NCBI RefSeq assembly: GCF_011761475.1
Contig: NZ_JAASRS010000001.1
Span: 1,116,001-1,180,000 of the forward strand
Source: Saccharococcus thermophilus
GTDB taxonomy: Bacteria; Bacillota; Bacilli; Bacillales; Anoxybacillaceae
Direction: 5' to 3'
DNA: 64,000 bases
Numbering within the stretch: the first letter of the stretch is position 1; the number at the start of each line of letters is the position of its first letter. Under the pieces are notes generated by a model that did not search any database, was not told the DNA's origin, and was given only the letters and a program-made list of their open reading frames with translations. The translations under genes and the position numbers were made by a program. Positions 35,683 to 44,500 of this stretch are shown here, one piece after another.

Positions 35683-36381
35683 CCAAAATTTCCACCATTT
35701 ATTGGAGCGTTTCGTACTTGTGCTAGCCGCTGCCTGGCGAAAAGAGAGAACGAGTTCGCGAAACGCTTTTTCCCGCTCCATAATTTGTTCTTCGAGTTGC
35801 CTTCGCTCTTGTTCCTGCTTTGCTTTTTCCTCCTGTAAAAACGTGACGACATTTTCGAGATGTTCATGAATTTCTTCCGTTTCCTGCTGCAACGTTTTCG
35901 CATATTCGGCTAATGAATCATAAACGGTTTGTTTCGTAGCGGCGGATTGTTCCTGAATCTCACTCATATAGGATTTCATTTCCGTCATTGCCTGCTGCAA
36001 AACTTCCGTCGTTTCTTTTTTCAGCTCTCCGACGATTTTTTCTTTCATTCGTTCCGCAAATTGTTCCGCTATGTATTGGGTGTCGTGGCGCAACAGACGA
36101 GGAACGTCAATAATTTCCCCTTCTATCATCGTCGTTTCTAGGTCGGTTTGCGGCTGTGCCTGTTGTTTCAGTTTGCTAACAATGTCTTGTTTATGGCATC
36201 CGTCCGCCAGCCATTCTTGAATATGGCGAAACTGCGTTAGCAGCTCTTCTGTATAAATGCGCGCTCCTTGCTGGGTACGGGGGATGGTCACGCATTCGGC
36301 AAATTCTTTTTCCCACTGTTTCAGAGTGCGCGCGGTGACCCCCAATTTCTTTGCTGCCTCGCGAAGTGTATATGTCTTCAT
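35680..36381 (-). CDS. MerR-type HTH protein with coiled coil and DUF3967 tail (RacA-like)
   Basis: A 233-residue protein. The N terminus is a MerR-like helix-turn-helix: YTLREAAKKLGVTARTLKQW. A long coiled coil follows (about residues 95-200) and the end is KRSNKWWKFW, as in DUF3967 proteins. RacA of B. subtilis, which anchors the chromosome origin at the pole in sporulation, shares this layout; whether this is an orthologue cannot be told. The ATG at 36381 follows GGAAAGGATGG; an upstream in-frame ATG at 36432 is less likely. Confidence 0.8.
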   Translation of the reverse strand: MKTYTLREAAKKLGVTARTLKQWEKEFAECVTIPRTQQGARIYTEELLTQFRHIQEWLADGCHKQDIVSKLKQQAQPQTDLETTMIEGEIIDVPRLLRHDTQYIAEQFAERMKEKIVGELKKETTEVLQQAMTEMKSYMSEIQEQSAATKQTVYDSLAEYAKTLQQETEEIHEHLENVVTFLQEEKAKQEQERRQLEEQIMEREKAFRELVLSFRQAAASTSTKRSNKWWKFW

Positions 36382-36519
36382 CTTTGTTTGTCCATCCTTT
36401 CCTCTCGATTTTTTTCTATATTTATTTTCCAACTAGTCCGACTATTTTCCTGCCGATTGACAAAATATAACAAAAGAAGTGGCAGTTAGAGAAAAAACAA
36501 CATCCATGTCGAAAAATGG

Positions 36520-36548
36520 TTGACGAACTTGTATATACAGGTTAAAAT
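36520..36548 (+). promoter_or_regulatory. Sigma-A promoter of the tre operon
   Basis: TTGACG (36520-36525) and TAAAAT (36543-36548) are separated by 17 bases. A TreR-type box fills the spacer. Confidence 0.85.
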
Positions 36549-36571
36549 AAAGGTAGCTTGTATATACAAGT
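36527..36571 (+). promoter_or_regulatory. Two TreR operator boxes
   Basis: ACTTGTATATACAGGT (36527-36542) lies between -35 and -10, and GCTTGTATATACAAGT (36556-36571) lies just after the -10. Both centre on TTGTATATACA(A/G), the known B. subtilis TreR operator type. Confidence 0.88.
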
Positions 36572-36576
36572 TTTTT

Positions 36577-36590
36577 TGAAAACGTTTGCT
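36577..36590 (+). promoter_or_regulatory. Candidate cre site for CcpA
   Basis: TGAAAACGTTTGCT matches most of the catabolite-responsive element consensus and sits downstream of the tre promoter, where CcpA would act as a roadblock. Confidence 0.55.
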
Positions 36591-36641
36591 GGAAGCGGTT
36601 TAATCGGTGTGATGTTCGATGAGAAAAGGGAGGTTGTTCTT

Positions 36642-38057
36642 ATGGGGGCATATCAACAATCCGTTGAAAAAATTGTCGAAGCGGTTGGCGGAAAAGAAAA
36701 TATTATCGCCGCTACCCATTGTGTGATGCGGCTGCGATTCGCGTTGAAAGATGAAGGAAAAGTAGATAAAGAAGCACTAGAAAACATCGATATTGTGAAA
36801 GGTTCGTTTTCCGCAAACGGTCAATTTCAAGTTGTAATCGGTCAAGGGTTGGTCGATAAAGTATATGACGAAATGGTTAAAGTAACGGGAATCAGCAGGG
36901 CGACCAAGCAAGAAATTAAAGACGCCGCTGAAGCGAATTTAAATCCGTTGCAGCGTGCCATTAAAACATTGGCGGACATTTTTATTCCGATTTTGCCGGC
37001 GATCGTGACGGCCGGTTTGCTCATGGGGATTAACAACGTCTTAACAGGCCCAGGCATTTTCTATGAAGGCAAGTCGTTTGTCGAAGTGCATAAAGAATGG
37101 GCCGACCTTGCGAGCATGATCAACTTGATTGCCAATACGGCGTTTGTGTTCCTGCCAGGCTTAATCGGCTGGTCAGCGGTGACGAAATTCGGCGGCAGTC
37201 CGCTTTTAGGAATTGTTCTCGGTTTAATGCTAGTCCATCCTGATTTGTTAAACGCATGGGGATGGGGAGCAGCGAAAGCAAAAGGGCAAATTCCGCTTTG
37301 GGATTTGTTTGGCTTGAAAGTGCAAAAAGTCGGTTACCAGGGCCAAGTGCTGCCGGTGCTTGTCGCGTCTTACGTGCTGGCGAAAATCGAGCAGTTTTTG
37401 CGCAAGCGCATCCCGGATGCGTTCCAGTTGCTGCTGGTTGCTCCGCTCGCATTGTTAATTACAGGGTTTTTGGCGTTTATCGCCATTGGACCGGTTACGT
37501 TTGCGATCGGTAACGCGATTACGCACTTGTTTGTAACTATTTTCCATAATGTTCCGGCGATCGGTGGCTTTTTATACGGAGCGTTATACGCACCGCTTGT
37601 CGTAACGGGAATGCACCATACATTCTTGCCGGTCGACTTGCAGCTGATTGCCAGCACGGGCGGTACGTTCCTCTGGCCGATCCTCGTCATGTCCAACATC
37701 GCCCAAGGCTCGGCGGCATTGGCGATGATGTTTGTCGCAAAAGACGAAAAACTAAAAGGTCTTTCCTTTACATCGGCAGTGTCCGCTTATCTTGGCATTA
37801 CTGAACCGGCCATGTTTGGGGTGAACTTGCGCTTCCGTTATCCTTTCCTTTCCGCGATGACGGGAGCAGCGATTGCCGGAATGTTCATTACGTTAAATAA
37901 AGTTATTGCCTCATCGATTGGGGTTGGCGGCTTACCAGGATTTTTATCGATTGTGCCACAAAAATGGGTACCGTTCTTTATCGGCATGGCGATCGCGATC
38001 ATCGTACCGTTTGTTCTCACGTTTGTATTTGGCAAGCTCCGCAAAGCGAATCGCTAA
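36642..38057 (+). CDS. treP: Trehalose-specific PTS transporter, EIIBC component
   Basis: A 471-residue membrane protein that imports and phosphorylates trehalose. The EIIB domain has NIIAATHCVMRLRFALKDE with the phosphorylated Cys. The EIIC domain has about ten membrane segments, with GVMHHTFLP-like GMHHTFLPVDLQ and ITEPAMFGVNLRFRYPFL. No EIIA domain is attached, so a cellular EIIA(Glc) must phosphorylate it. The ATG at 36642 follows AGGGAGGTTGTTCTT; an upstream open frame reaches the operator DNA and is not translated. Confidence 0.93.
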   Translation: MGAYQQSVEKIVEAVGGKENIIAATHCVMRLRFALKDEGKVDKEALENIDIVKGSFSANGQFQVVIGQGLVDKVYDEMVKVTGISRATKQEIKDAAEANLNPLQRAIKTLADIFIPILPAIVTAGLLMGINNVLTGPGIFYEGKSFVEVHKEWADLASMINLIANTAFVFLPGLIGWSAVTKFGGSPLLGIVLGLMLVHPDLLNAWGWGAAKAKGQIPLWDLFGLKVQKVGYQGQVLPVLVASYVLAKIEQFLRKRIPDAFQLLLVAPLALLITGFLAFIAIGPVTFAIGNAITHLFVTIFHNVPAIGGFLYGALYAPLVVTGMHHTFLPVDLQLIASTGGTFLWPILVMSNIAQGSAALAMMFVAKDEKLKGLSFTSAVSAYLGITEPAMFGVNLRFRYPFLSAMTGAAIAGMFITLNKVIASSIGVGGLPGFLSIVPQKWVPFFIGMAIAIIVPFVLTFVFGKLRKANR

Positions 38058-38068
38058 TGACCATACCT

Positions 38069-38098
38069 ATTTTAAGGAAACTATGTTCTAAATAATCA
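38069..38098 (+). other. Ter-like replication terminator site 1
   Basis: CTATGTTCTAAATAATCA at 38081-38098 resembles the B site of the B. subtilis Ter consensus (CTATGTACYAAATNTTC). The A-site part upstream is weak (TAA conserved). It lies between treP and treA, outside coding sequence. Confidence 0.75.
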
Positions 38099-38105
38099 AT
38101 CGGAC

Positions 38106-38143
38106 ATACCATTGGTGCACTTGCACCAATGGTATCGTTTTTA
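38106..38143 (+). terminator. Terminator or attenuator between treP and treA
   Basis: ATACCATTGGTGCA (38106-38119) pairs perfectly with TGCACCAATGGTAT (38122-38135), followed by CGTTTTTAT. Part of the treP transcript probably ends here. Confidence 0.8.
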
Positions 38144-38174
38144 TCCATAATTATTAAATGAGGTGATCATAGCA

Positions 38175-39866
38175 ATGGAACAGCAGCCATGGTGGAAAAA
38201 AGCGGTTGTGTATCAAATTTATCCGAAAAGCTTTAAAGATACAAACGGTGACGGAATCGGCGATTTGCAAGGGATCATCGCGAAACTCGATTATTTAAAG
38301 TTGCTTGGCGTTGATGTCATTTGGCTGACGCCGATCTACAAGTCCCCGCAGCGCGATAATGGCTATGACATTAGCGACTATTTTCAAATTCATCATGAAT
38401 ACGGGACGATGGAAGACTTTGACCGCTTGCTAGAAGAAGTGCACAAACGCGGCATGAAGCTGATCATGGATATGGTCGTCAATCATACATCGACGGAGCA
38501 TGAATGGTTCAAACAGGCGCGTTCGTCGAAACACAGTCCGTACCGAAACTTTTACATTTGGCGCGATCCGAAGCCGGATGGAAGCGCGCCGACGAACTGG
38601 CAGTCGAAGTTCGGCGGTTCGGCGTGGGAATATGATGAACAAACCGGACAGTATTATTTGCATTTATTTGACGTGACGCAGGCGGATTTAAACTGGGAAA
38701 ACGAAGAATTGCGCCGCCGCATTTACGACATGATGCATTTTTGGTTCCAAAAAGGCGTGGACGGGTTCCGGTTGGATGTCATTAATTTGCTTTCGAAAGA
38801 CCAGCGCTTCCCTGATGATGACGGCTCGGTGCCGCCGGGGGACGGCCGCAAATTTTACACGGATGGGCCGCGCATTCATGAGTTTTTGCAAGAAATGAAC
38901 CGCGAAGTATTTTCGAAATACGATATTATGACGGTCGGCGAAATGTCATCCACTACGATTGACCATTGCATTAAATATACCAACCCGAAGCGCCGCGAGC
39001 TGAACATGACGTTTAACTTCCATCATTTAAAAGTCGATTATCCGAACGGGGAAAAATGGGCGGTTGCCGATTTCGATTTTCTTGCCTTAAAGCGAATTTT
39101 GTCGGAATGGCAAGTCAAAATGCACGAAGGCGGGGGCTGGAATGCGCTCTTTTGGTGCAACCACGACCAGCCGCGCATTGTATCGCGGTACGGCGATGAC
39201 GGGAAATATCATAAAGAATCGGCGAAAATGCTCGCGACTGTCATTCATCTGATGCAAGGAACGCCATATATTTACCAAGGCGAAGAAATCGGCATGACCG
39301 ATCCGAAATTTGAGCGCATTGACGATTACCGTGATGTCGAGTCGCTCAATATGTACCGCATTTTAAAAGAACAAGGAAAAAGCGAACAAGAAGTGCTGGA
39401 AATTTTAAAACGAAAATCGCGCGACAATTCGCGGACACCGATGCAATGGGATGACAGCGAGCATGCCGGGTTTACAACCGGCACCCCTTGGATCCGCGTT
39501 GCCGACAACTATAAGCAAATTAATGTCAAACAAGCGCTCGAGGACCCGACGTCGATTTTCTACCATTATCAGCGGCTGATTCAGCTTCGCAAACAATATG
39601 ACATCATTACGACAGGAGACTATCAGCTATTGCTTGCCGACCACCCGCAAATTTTTGCTTATTTGCGCAATGGTAAAAACGAAAAATTGCTTGTCGTCAA
39701 CAATTTTTACGGCAAAGAAACGACGTTTGTCCTGCCGGATGACGTAGAAGTCGACGGTTATGCGGGCGAAATATTGCTTTCGAACTACGTTGATTCACCA
39801 CGCGAGTTTCGCACGATTCAACTTCGTCCGTATGAATCGATAGTTTATTACTTAAGTAAATCGTGA
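38175..39866 (+). CDS. treA: Trehalose-6-phosphate hydrolase (phospho-alpha-(1,1)-glucosidase)
   Basis: A 563-residue GH13 enzyme that splits trehalose 6-phosphate to glucose and glucose 6-phosphate. Family motifs are DMVVNHTS, GFRLDVINLLSKD with the nucleophile Asp, MTVGEMSS with the acid/base Glu, and WCNHDQPRIVSR. VVYQIYPKSFKDTNGDGIGD opens the barrel. The start at 38175 is 8 bases after GAGGTGAT. It overlaps treR slightly in the wider open frame and forms the operon treP-treA-treR. Confidence 0.95.
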   Translation: MEQQPWWKKAVVYQIYPKSFKDTNGDGIGDLQGIIAKLDYLKLLGVDVIWLTPIYKSPQRDNGYDISDYFQIHHEYGTMEDFDRLLEEVHKRGMKLIMDMVVNHTSTEHEWFKQARSSKHSPYRNFYIWRDPKPDGSAPTNWQSKFGGSAWEYDEQTGQYYLHLFDVTQADLNWENEELRRRIYDMMHFWFQKGVDGFRLDVINLLSKDQRFPDDDGSVPPGDGRKFYTDGPRIHEFLQEMNREVFSKYDIMTVGEMSSTTIDHCIKYTNPKRRELNMTFNFHHLKVDYPNGEKWAVADFDFLALKRILSEWQVKMHEGGGWNALFWCNHDQPRIVSRYGDDGKYHKESAKMLATVIHLMQGTPYIYQGEEIGMTDPKFERIDDYRDVESLNMYRILKEQGKSEQEVLEILKRKSRDNSRTPMQWDDSEHAGFTTGTPWIRVADNYKQINVKQALEDPTSIFYHYQRLIQLRKQYDIITTGDYQLLLADHPQIFAYLRNGKNEKLLVVNNFYGKETTFVLPDDVEVDGYAGEILLSNYVDSPREFRTIQLRPYESIVYYLSKS

Positions 39867-39889
39867 TACAATACATGTCGGTGAACGAT

Positions 39890-40603
39890 ATGCATGAAAA
39901 TAAATATTTAGCGATTTATCACGATCTTGTCGGAAAAATCCGCCAAGGCCATTGGAAGCCATATGACAAACTGCCGTCCGAACATGAACTTGTCGGGTAT
40001 TATCATACATCGCGGGAAACGATTCGCAAGGCGCTCAATCTGCTTTCCGAGCATGGCTATATTCAAAAAATGAAAGGAAAAGGCTCGATTGTTTTAGATG
40101 TCGGAAAGTACAATTTTCCTGTCTCTGGGCTTGTCAGTTTTAAAGAACTGGCACAGAACATGAAACAGCCGGTGCGAACGATTGTTCATGAGCTGGAAGT
40201 GATCAAACCCGATTCGTACTTAAAGCAACAGCTGCAGGCGGCAGGCAGAGACGAAATATGGAAAGTCGTCCGTTCGCGTGAAATCGAAGGGGAACGCATT
40301 ATTTTAGACAAAGACTTTTTTCTGAAAAAGTACGTTCCGACGCTGACGAAAGAAATATGCGAAGATTCCATTTATGAATATTTAGAGAAAAAGCTGAAAT
40401 TAAACATTAGTTTCGCGAAAAAAGAAATGTTTGTGGATCGAGTAAGTGAGGAAGATCGGAAATATTTAGATTTAAACGGCTATGATCATGTTGTCGTTGT
40501 CAAAAACTTCGTTTATTTAAATGACGCGACATTGTTTCAATATACCGAGTCGCGGCACCGACTTGATAAATTCCGCTTTGTCGATTTTGCGCGACGGAAG
40601 TAA
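39890..40603 (+). CDS. treR: Trehalose operon repressor, GntR family
   Basis: A 237-residue GntR/HutC-type repressor. The winged helix has YDKLPSEHELVGYYHTSRET and IRKALNLLSEHGYIQKMKGK. The UTRA effector domain follows, with FPVSGLVSFKELAQNM and DKDFFLKKYVP. TreR binds the TTGTATATACAA boxes upstream of treP and is released by trehalose 6-phosphate. The ATG at 39890 (MHENKYLAIY) is preferred; GTG 39863 would overlap the treA stop. Confidence 0.92.
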   Translation: MHENKYLAIYHDLVGKIRQGHWKPYDKLPSEHELVGYYHTSRETIRKALNLLSEHGYIQKMKGKGSIVLDVGKYNFPVSGLVSFKELAQNMKQPVRTIVHELEVIKPDSYLKQQLQAAGRDEIWKVVRSREIEGERIILDKDFFLKKYVPTLTKEICEDSIYEYLEKKLKLNISFAKKEMFVDRVSEEDRKYLDLNGYDHVVVVKNFVYLNDATLFQYTESRHRLDKFRFVDFARRK

Positions 40604-40607
40604 ACGG

Positions 40608-40645
40608 GCATTTGTCTTACGAGGGACAAATGCTCTCTTTTTTTG
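40608..40645 (+). terminator. Terminator of the tre operon
   Basis: GCATTTGTC (40608-40616) pairs with GACAAATGC (40625-40633), followed by TCTCTTTTTTT. Confidence 0.85.
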
Positions 40646-40651
40646 TCTCTT

Positions 40652-40681
40652 TAATTTATAAAACTATGTTCTAAATAATCA
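40652..40681 (+). other. Ter-like replication terminator site 2
   Basis: CTATGTTCTAAATAATCA at 40664-40681 is identical over 18 bases to site 1. The A-site part TAATTTATAAAA (40652-40663) fits the consensus better than in site 1. Confidence 0.8.
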
Positions 40682-40745
40682 TAATCTTATCATCATAATT
40701 TTTCATCATTATGGCTATCCTTGTAACGACGAAAGGGTGAATAAA

Positions 40746-42158
40746 ATGAAAGGGACATGGCTGTCATTATTGCCGTTTTTCATGATCATTCCACTGGCGA
40801 TTTGGCTGAAGGAAATTCTACCTGGACTTGTCATCGGTTTACTCGTCGGCGCGTTTTGCCTGGAAAAAAGTGTACTTCCAGGGGTGGAGCATGCCGTATT
40901 GGCCTTGCTAAAAACAATGAGCGATGTAGAGCATATGAAAGTGGTGGCGTTTTTATATTTATTTGGCTCGCTAATCGGGATGATTCAAATCACTGGCGGA
41001 ATTAAAGGATTTGTTGAATGGATGGCGGAAAAGCTTCATTCCAAGCGGAGAATGCTGCTGTTTATTTGGTTTACCGTCCCGTTTACTTTTTTCACGCCGA
41101 TGTTTCGCATTATGCTGCTAGGACCGGTGATGAAATCGGTGCTCGGGAAGTTCCGCATCGACAGAAGAAGAATGGCCTATATCATTGATGTGTCGACCGA
41201 ACCGATTATCGTCCTTCTTCCTGCGGCGACCGCGTTTGTCGGATTTATGACATCGGTGGTAGCGGGGGCGTTGAAACAAAATGGAATCGATAAGCCCGCA
41301 TACGAGTTGTTTTTACAAAGCCTGCCATACAACTTTTTTGCCATTATTGCGCTAGGTGTTGGTCTGTTTACCACGTTTATGAACGTGAAAATTGGAAGTA
41401 AGGAAGAAAAAAAAGAAATGGAAAAGACAAACGAGCTTCACGGTCTAGGACTGCGCAAAGAGCTGAAACTCGTGTCAGGAGAGCCGCTTCATTTGTTTTT
41501 CCCGCTTTTTCTTGTGCTCGTGCTCACTTTCTTTTTCTTTTGGTACGATGGAACGAGAAAGGGAGCGAAAACGGTTGCCGATGCATTTTCTTTGGCGGAT
41601 GCGACATTCGTGATGTTAGTTGCGTTAATGGTGACGATCATTTTTTCCACCATCTTTTACCTCATGCGCAAACAATCGCTTCCAGAGCTGATTTATCATT
41701 TTTTTGACGGCGGCAACCAGCTAATGGCGCCGATCGGGATGCTTCTTCTCGTTTGGGCGGTATCATTGGTTGCTGATGAGTTGGGTTTTTCCAACTATGT
41801 CTCTTCCACATTTGGAACGTGGCTGCCGAAAGAAATTGTGCCCGCTGCGGTCTTTATGATCGGCTCGTTTATTTCCTATTTTATCGGCTCCTCTTGGGGT
41901 ACATGGGGAATTTTTATGCCGCTTGGTGTCACGCTTGCTGAAGCGACAGGGGCGCCGCTCGCCATGACGATCGGGGCGGTGTTTGCAAGCGGAACGTTTG
42001 GCGCCTTTGCTTCCCCGTTAGGAGACACAACGATTACAACGGCGTCGATTATGGAGATGGATTTAATGAGCTATGCCAAATACAAATTGCGCATTTCCTT
42101 ATTGTGCGGGATATTGTCGGTGATTGCCTATCTTTTGTTCCCGTTTTTGCTGAAATAA
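40746..42158 (+). CDS. NhaC-type Na+/H+ antiporter family protein
   Basis: A 470-residue protein with about eleven membrane segments. GLVIGLLVGAFCLEKSVLPG, PVMKSVLGKFRIDRRRMAYI, and the C-terminal SWGTWGIFMPLGVTLA and FGAFASPLGDTTITTASIME belong to the NhaC/ArsB-like antiporter superfamily. Relatives exchange sodium, malate/lactate or other anions. The ATG at 40746 follows AAAGGGTG; a GTG at 40737 overlaps it. Confidence 0.85.
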   Translation: MKGTWLSLLPFFMIIPLAIWLKEILPGLVIGLLVGAFCLEKSVLPGVEHAVLALLKTMSDVEHMKVVAFLYLFGSLIGMIQITGGIKGFVEWMAEKLHSKRRMLLFIWFTVPFTFFTPMFRIMLLGPVMKSVLGKFRIDRRRMAYIIDVSTEPIIVLLPAATAFVGFMTSVVAGALKQNGIDKPAYELFLQSLPYNFFAIIALGVGLFTTFMNVKIGSKEEKKEMEKTNELHGLGLRKELKLVSGEPLHLFFPLFLVLVLTFFFFWYDGTRKGAKTVADAFSLADATFVMLVALMVTIIFSTIFYLMRKQSLPELIYHFFDGGNQLMAPIGMLLLVWAVSLVADELGFSNYVSSTFGTWLPKEIVPAAVFMIGSFISYFIGSSWGTWGIFMPLGVTLAEATGAPLAMTIGAVFASGTFGAFASPLGDTTITTASIMEMDLMSYAKYKLRISLLCGILSVIAYLLFPFLLK

Positions 42159-42160
42159 CA

Positions 42161-42190
42161 ACATCGGTCCGCTTTCGGCCGGTGTTTTTC
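42161..42190 (+). terminator. Terminator of the antiporter gene
   Basis: ACATCGGTCC pairs with GGCCGGTGT (with wobble), followed by TTTTCTTTTTT. Confidence 0.7.
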
Positions 42191-42237
42191 TTTTTTATTA
42201 ATGATGGGAATAAATTCATGATCTTGTATTACAATCT

Positions 42238-42267
42238 AAAAAAATAAAACTATGTGCTAAATCATCA
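42238..42267 (+). other. Ter-like replication terminator site 3
   Basis: CTATGTGCTAAATCATCA at 42250-42267 differs from sites 1 and 2 at two positions. It lies in an intergenic gap in the same orientation. Confidence 0.72.
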
Positions 42268-42359
42268 ATGAAAACAAAAAAAGCTTGAATAAACAAAAAA
42301 ATCCAGCTATGATAAAAACAACATACTGATCAGTTAGTTAAATAGAAAGGGAGAGGAAC

Positions 42360-42791
42360 ATGGCAACACATTCCATGACAGTAAACATTCGTTTTTGTGA
42401 AACGGACGCGCTTGGCCACGTCAGCAACACCAGCTATTTTATTTATCTGGAGGAAGCGCGCATTCGCATGTTTGAAGAATTAGGGTATGGAAGCGATATA
42501 AAAGACTGGCGTTTTATTGTCGCTTCGGCGAAATGCGATTTTGTCAACCAGGCGTTTTTCGGCCAGCGCTTAAAAATTGAAACCAATGTAGCGAGAATCG
42601 GCAATAAAAGCTTTCAGCTCGTCCATCGCATTTTGGAGGAGAAAACGGGAACGTTAATCGCGCTCGGCGAATCAACGATTGTCTACTTTAATTTTCAAAC
42701 GCAAAAAAGCGAACCGGTCCCGGACGATTTAAGAAAAAAATTGGAGCGTTATCTTAATCCCGAGCCAAATGAGGTAACGAAAAAAGTGTAG
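42360..42791 (+). CDS. Acyl-CoA thioesterase, 4HBT hot-dog family
   Basis: A 143-residue hot-dog thioesterase. RFCETDALGHVSNTSYFIYL followed by EEARIRMFEELG carries the family Asp, and CDFVNQAFFGQRLKIET forms the central strands. It hydrolyses acyl-CoA; chain length is unknown. AGAAAGGGAGAGG precedes the ATG. The gene has its own terminator. Confidence 0.88.
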   Translation: MATHSMTVNIRFCETDALGHVSNTSYFIYLEEARIRMFEELGYGSDIKDWRFIVASAKCDFVNQAFFGQRLKIETNVARIGNKSFQLVHRILEEKTGTLIALGESTIVYFNFQTQKSEPVPDDLRKKLERYLNPEPNEVTKKV

Positions 42792-42792
42792 G

Positions 42793-42822
42793 AAATCCGC
42801 CCGACCAGGCGGATTTTTTTAT
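42793..42822 (+). terminator. Terminator of the thioesterase gene
   Basis: AAATCCGCC (42793-42801) pairs with GGCGGATTT (42808-42816), followed by TTTT. Confidence 0.85.
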
Positions 42823-42930
42823 TTTAACCGAGCGAGAAGACATCACTTCAATCAGAGGTAAGCGCAAAGTAAAGGACCAAATGGCGGTGGCGACATACTA
42901 TATGAATATACTAGCGAAAGGGGGAGGCTG

Positions 42931-44430
42931 ATGGAAATTAGAGCGACAATCGGAGAAACGACGTTTACCTGCCGCGGGGAGCTAGAGACGTATTTTCAGC
43001 CGTTTCGCGAAGAAACAATCGGCACCGATTTTACATTTTCTACACCATTTGGCCAGCAGCGGCTGATCTATGCCGATTGGACGGCGAGCGGCCGCTTGTA
43101 TCGCCCGATTGAAGAAAAAATCATCAAAGAGCTCGGGCCATTGGTAGCAAACACGCATACGGAGTCCAATATTACGGGCACAAAGATGACGTTAGCATAC
43201 CACTATGCAAAAGAACTAATTAAACGCCACGTGAATGCGGGAAAACATGACGTGATTCTCATGGAAGGGCCGGGCATGACGAGCGCCGTCAATAAATTGC
43301 AACGGCTTTTGGGGTTGCGGGTGCCTGAGCAGTGGAAAGCGCGCCTTTCCATGTCTGATGACGAACGCCCCGTGATTTTTGTAACGCATATGGAGCATCA
43401 TTCAAATCTGCTATCGTGGGCGGAAACGATCGGGGAAGTATTCACGATTCGTCCAACCACAAATGGGGATGTAGACGTTGACCATTTACGTGAACTGCTG
43501 CAGACGTATGCCCACCGCCCGTTAAAGATCGGCGCTTTTACCGCCTGTTCCAATGTGACGGGCATCCAAACCCCATATCATCTCCTAGCCAAAATGATGC
43601 ATGAACACGGCGGTATTTGCTTCATCGATTTTGCCGCTTCCGCTCCATATGTCGCGATCAATATGCATCCCGCTGACCCGCTTGAAAAACTAGACGCTAT
43701 TTATTTTTCACCGCATAAATTTCTAGGAGGACCAGGAAGCGCAGGGGTGCTTATTTTCGATGCACGACTGTATCAAAACCGCGTCCCTGATCATCCAGGG
43801 GGAGGGACGGTTCTTTGGACCGATCCATGGGGAAACTATAAATACATTGAAGACATTGAGACGAGGGAAGACGGGGGAACGCCGCCGTTTTTGCAAACGA
43901 TCAAAGCGGCGCTTGCCATTCACTTAAAAGAGAAAATGGGAGTCGAGCGTATACAGGAGAGGGAAAAGGAATTAACGTCCCTGTTGCTATCGCATTTAAA
44001 ACAAATTCCACGCGTCCGTGTGTTAGAAGGACATCAGGAAGACCGTCTTGGCATTGTCTCGTTTATCATTGAAGGAATGCATTATAATCTTGTTGTCAAA
44101 ATGTTAAACGACCGCTTTGGCATTCAAGTGCGCGGCGGCTGTTCGTGTGCCGGACCGTACGGCCATTATTTGCTTGGCATTGATAAAGAACAATCAGAAA
44201 CATTGATGAAGCAAGTAGAACAAGGGAATTTGTTTGTCAAACCAGGATGGGTGCGTATTTCGCTTCATCCGATTATGACCAACGAAGAAGTATATGACAT
44301 CATCCGCGCCATCCGCCATATCGTCCGTTACGCAGACACGTGGCAGCAAAAATATATGTATGATCAAACCAAAAATGAGTTTTACCATCGTGACGACGAC
44401 CGCTATGTCCGTCATTTCTTTGCGCTGTAA
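42931..44430 (+). CDS. Class V aminotransferase-fold PLP enzyme
   Basis: A 499-residue PLP enzyme of the NifS/Csd/isopenicillin epimerase fold. THMEHHSNLLSWAE, GGICFIDFAASAPYVAI with the Asp, and the PLP-lysine motif AIYFSPHKFLGGPGSAG are present. A Cys-rich loop VRGGCSCAGPYGHYLLGIDK resembles that of cysteine desulfurases, but the length is about 100 residues above theirs. The reaction is not known. AAAGGGGGAGGC precedes the ATG. Confidence 0.85.
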   Translation: MEIRATIGETTFTCRGELETYFQPFREETIGTDFTFSTPFGQQRLIYADWTASGRLYRPIEEKIIKELGPLVANTHTESNITGTKMTLAYHYAKELIKRHVNAGKHDVILMEGPGMTSAVNKLQRLLGLRVPEQWKARLSMSDDERPVIFVTHMEHHSNLLSWAETIGEVFTIRPTTNGDVDVDHLRELLQTYAHRPLKIGAFTACSNVTGIQTPYHLLAKMMHEHGGICFIDFAASAPYVAINMHPADPLEKLDAIYFSPHKFLGGPGSAGVLIFDARLYQNRVPDHPGGGTVLWTDPWGNYKYIEDIETREDGGTPPFLQTIKAALAIHLKEKMGVERIQEREKELTSLLLSHLKQIPRVRVLEGHQEDRLGIVSFIIEGMHYNLVVKMLNDRFGIQVRGGCSCAGPYGHYLLGIDKEQSETLMKQVEQGNLFVKPGWVRISLHPIMTNEEVYDIIRAIRHIVRYADTWQQKYMYDQTKNEFYHRDDDRYVRHFFAL

Positions 44431-44500
44431 GAAATATTGTTTTCCTCCCCGTCTCGTAACAGGTAAAATAAAAACATACTAGAAAAGAAGGGGAGAACGA

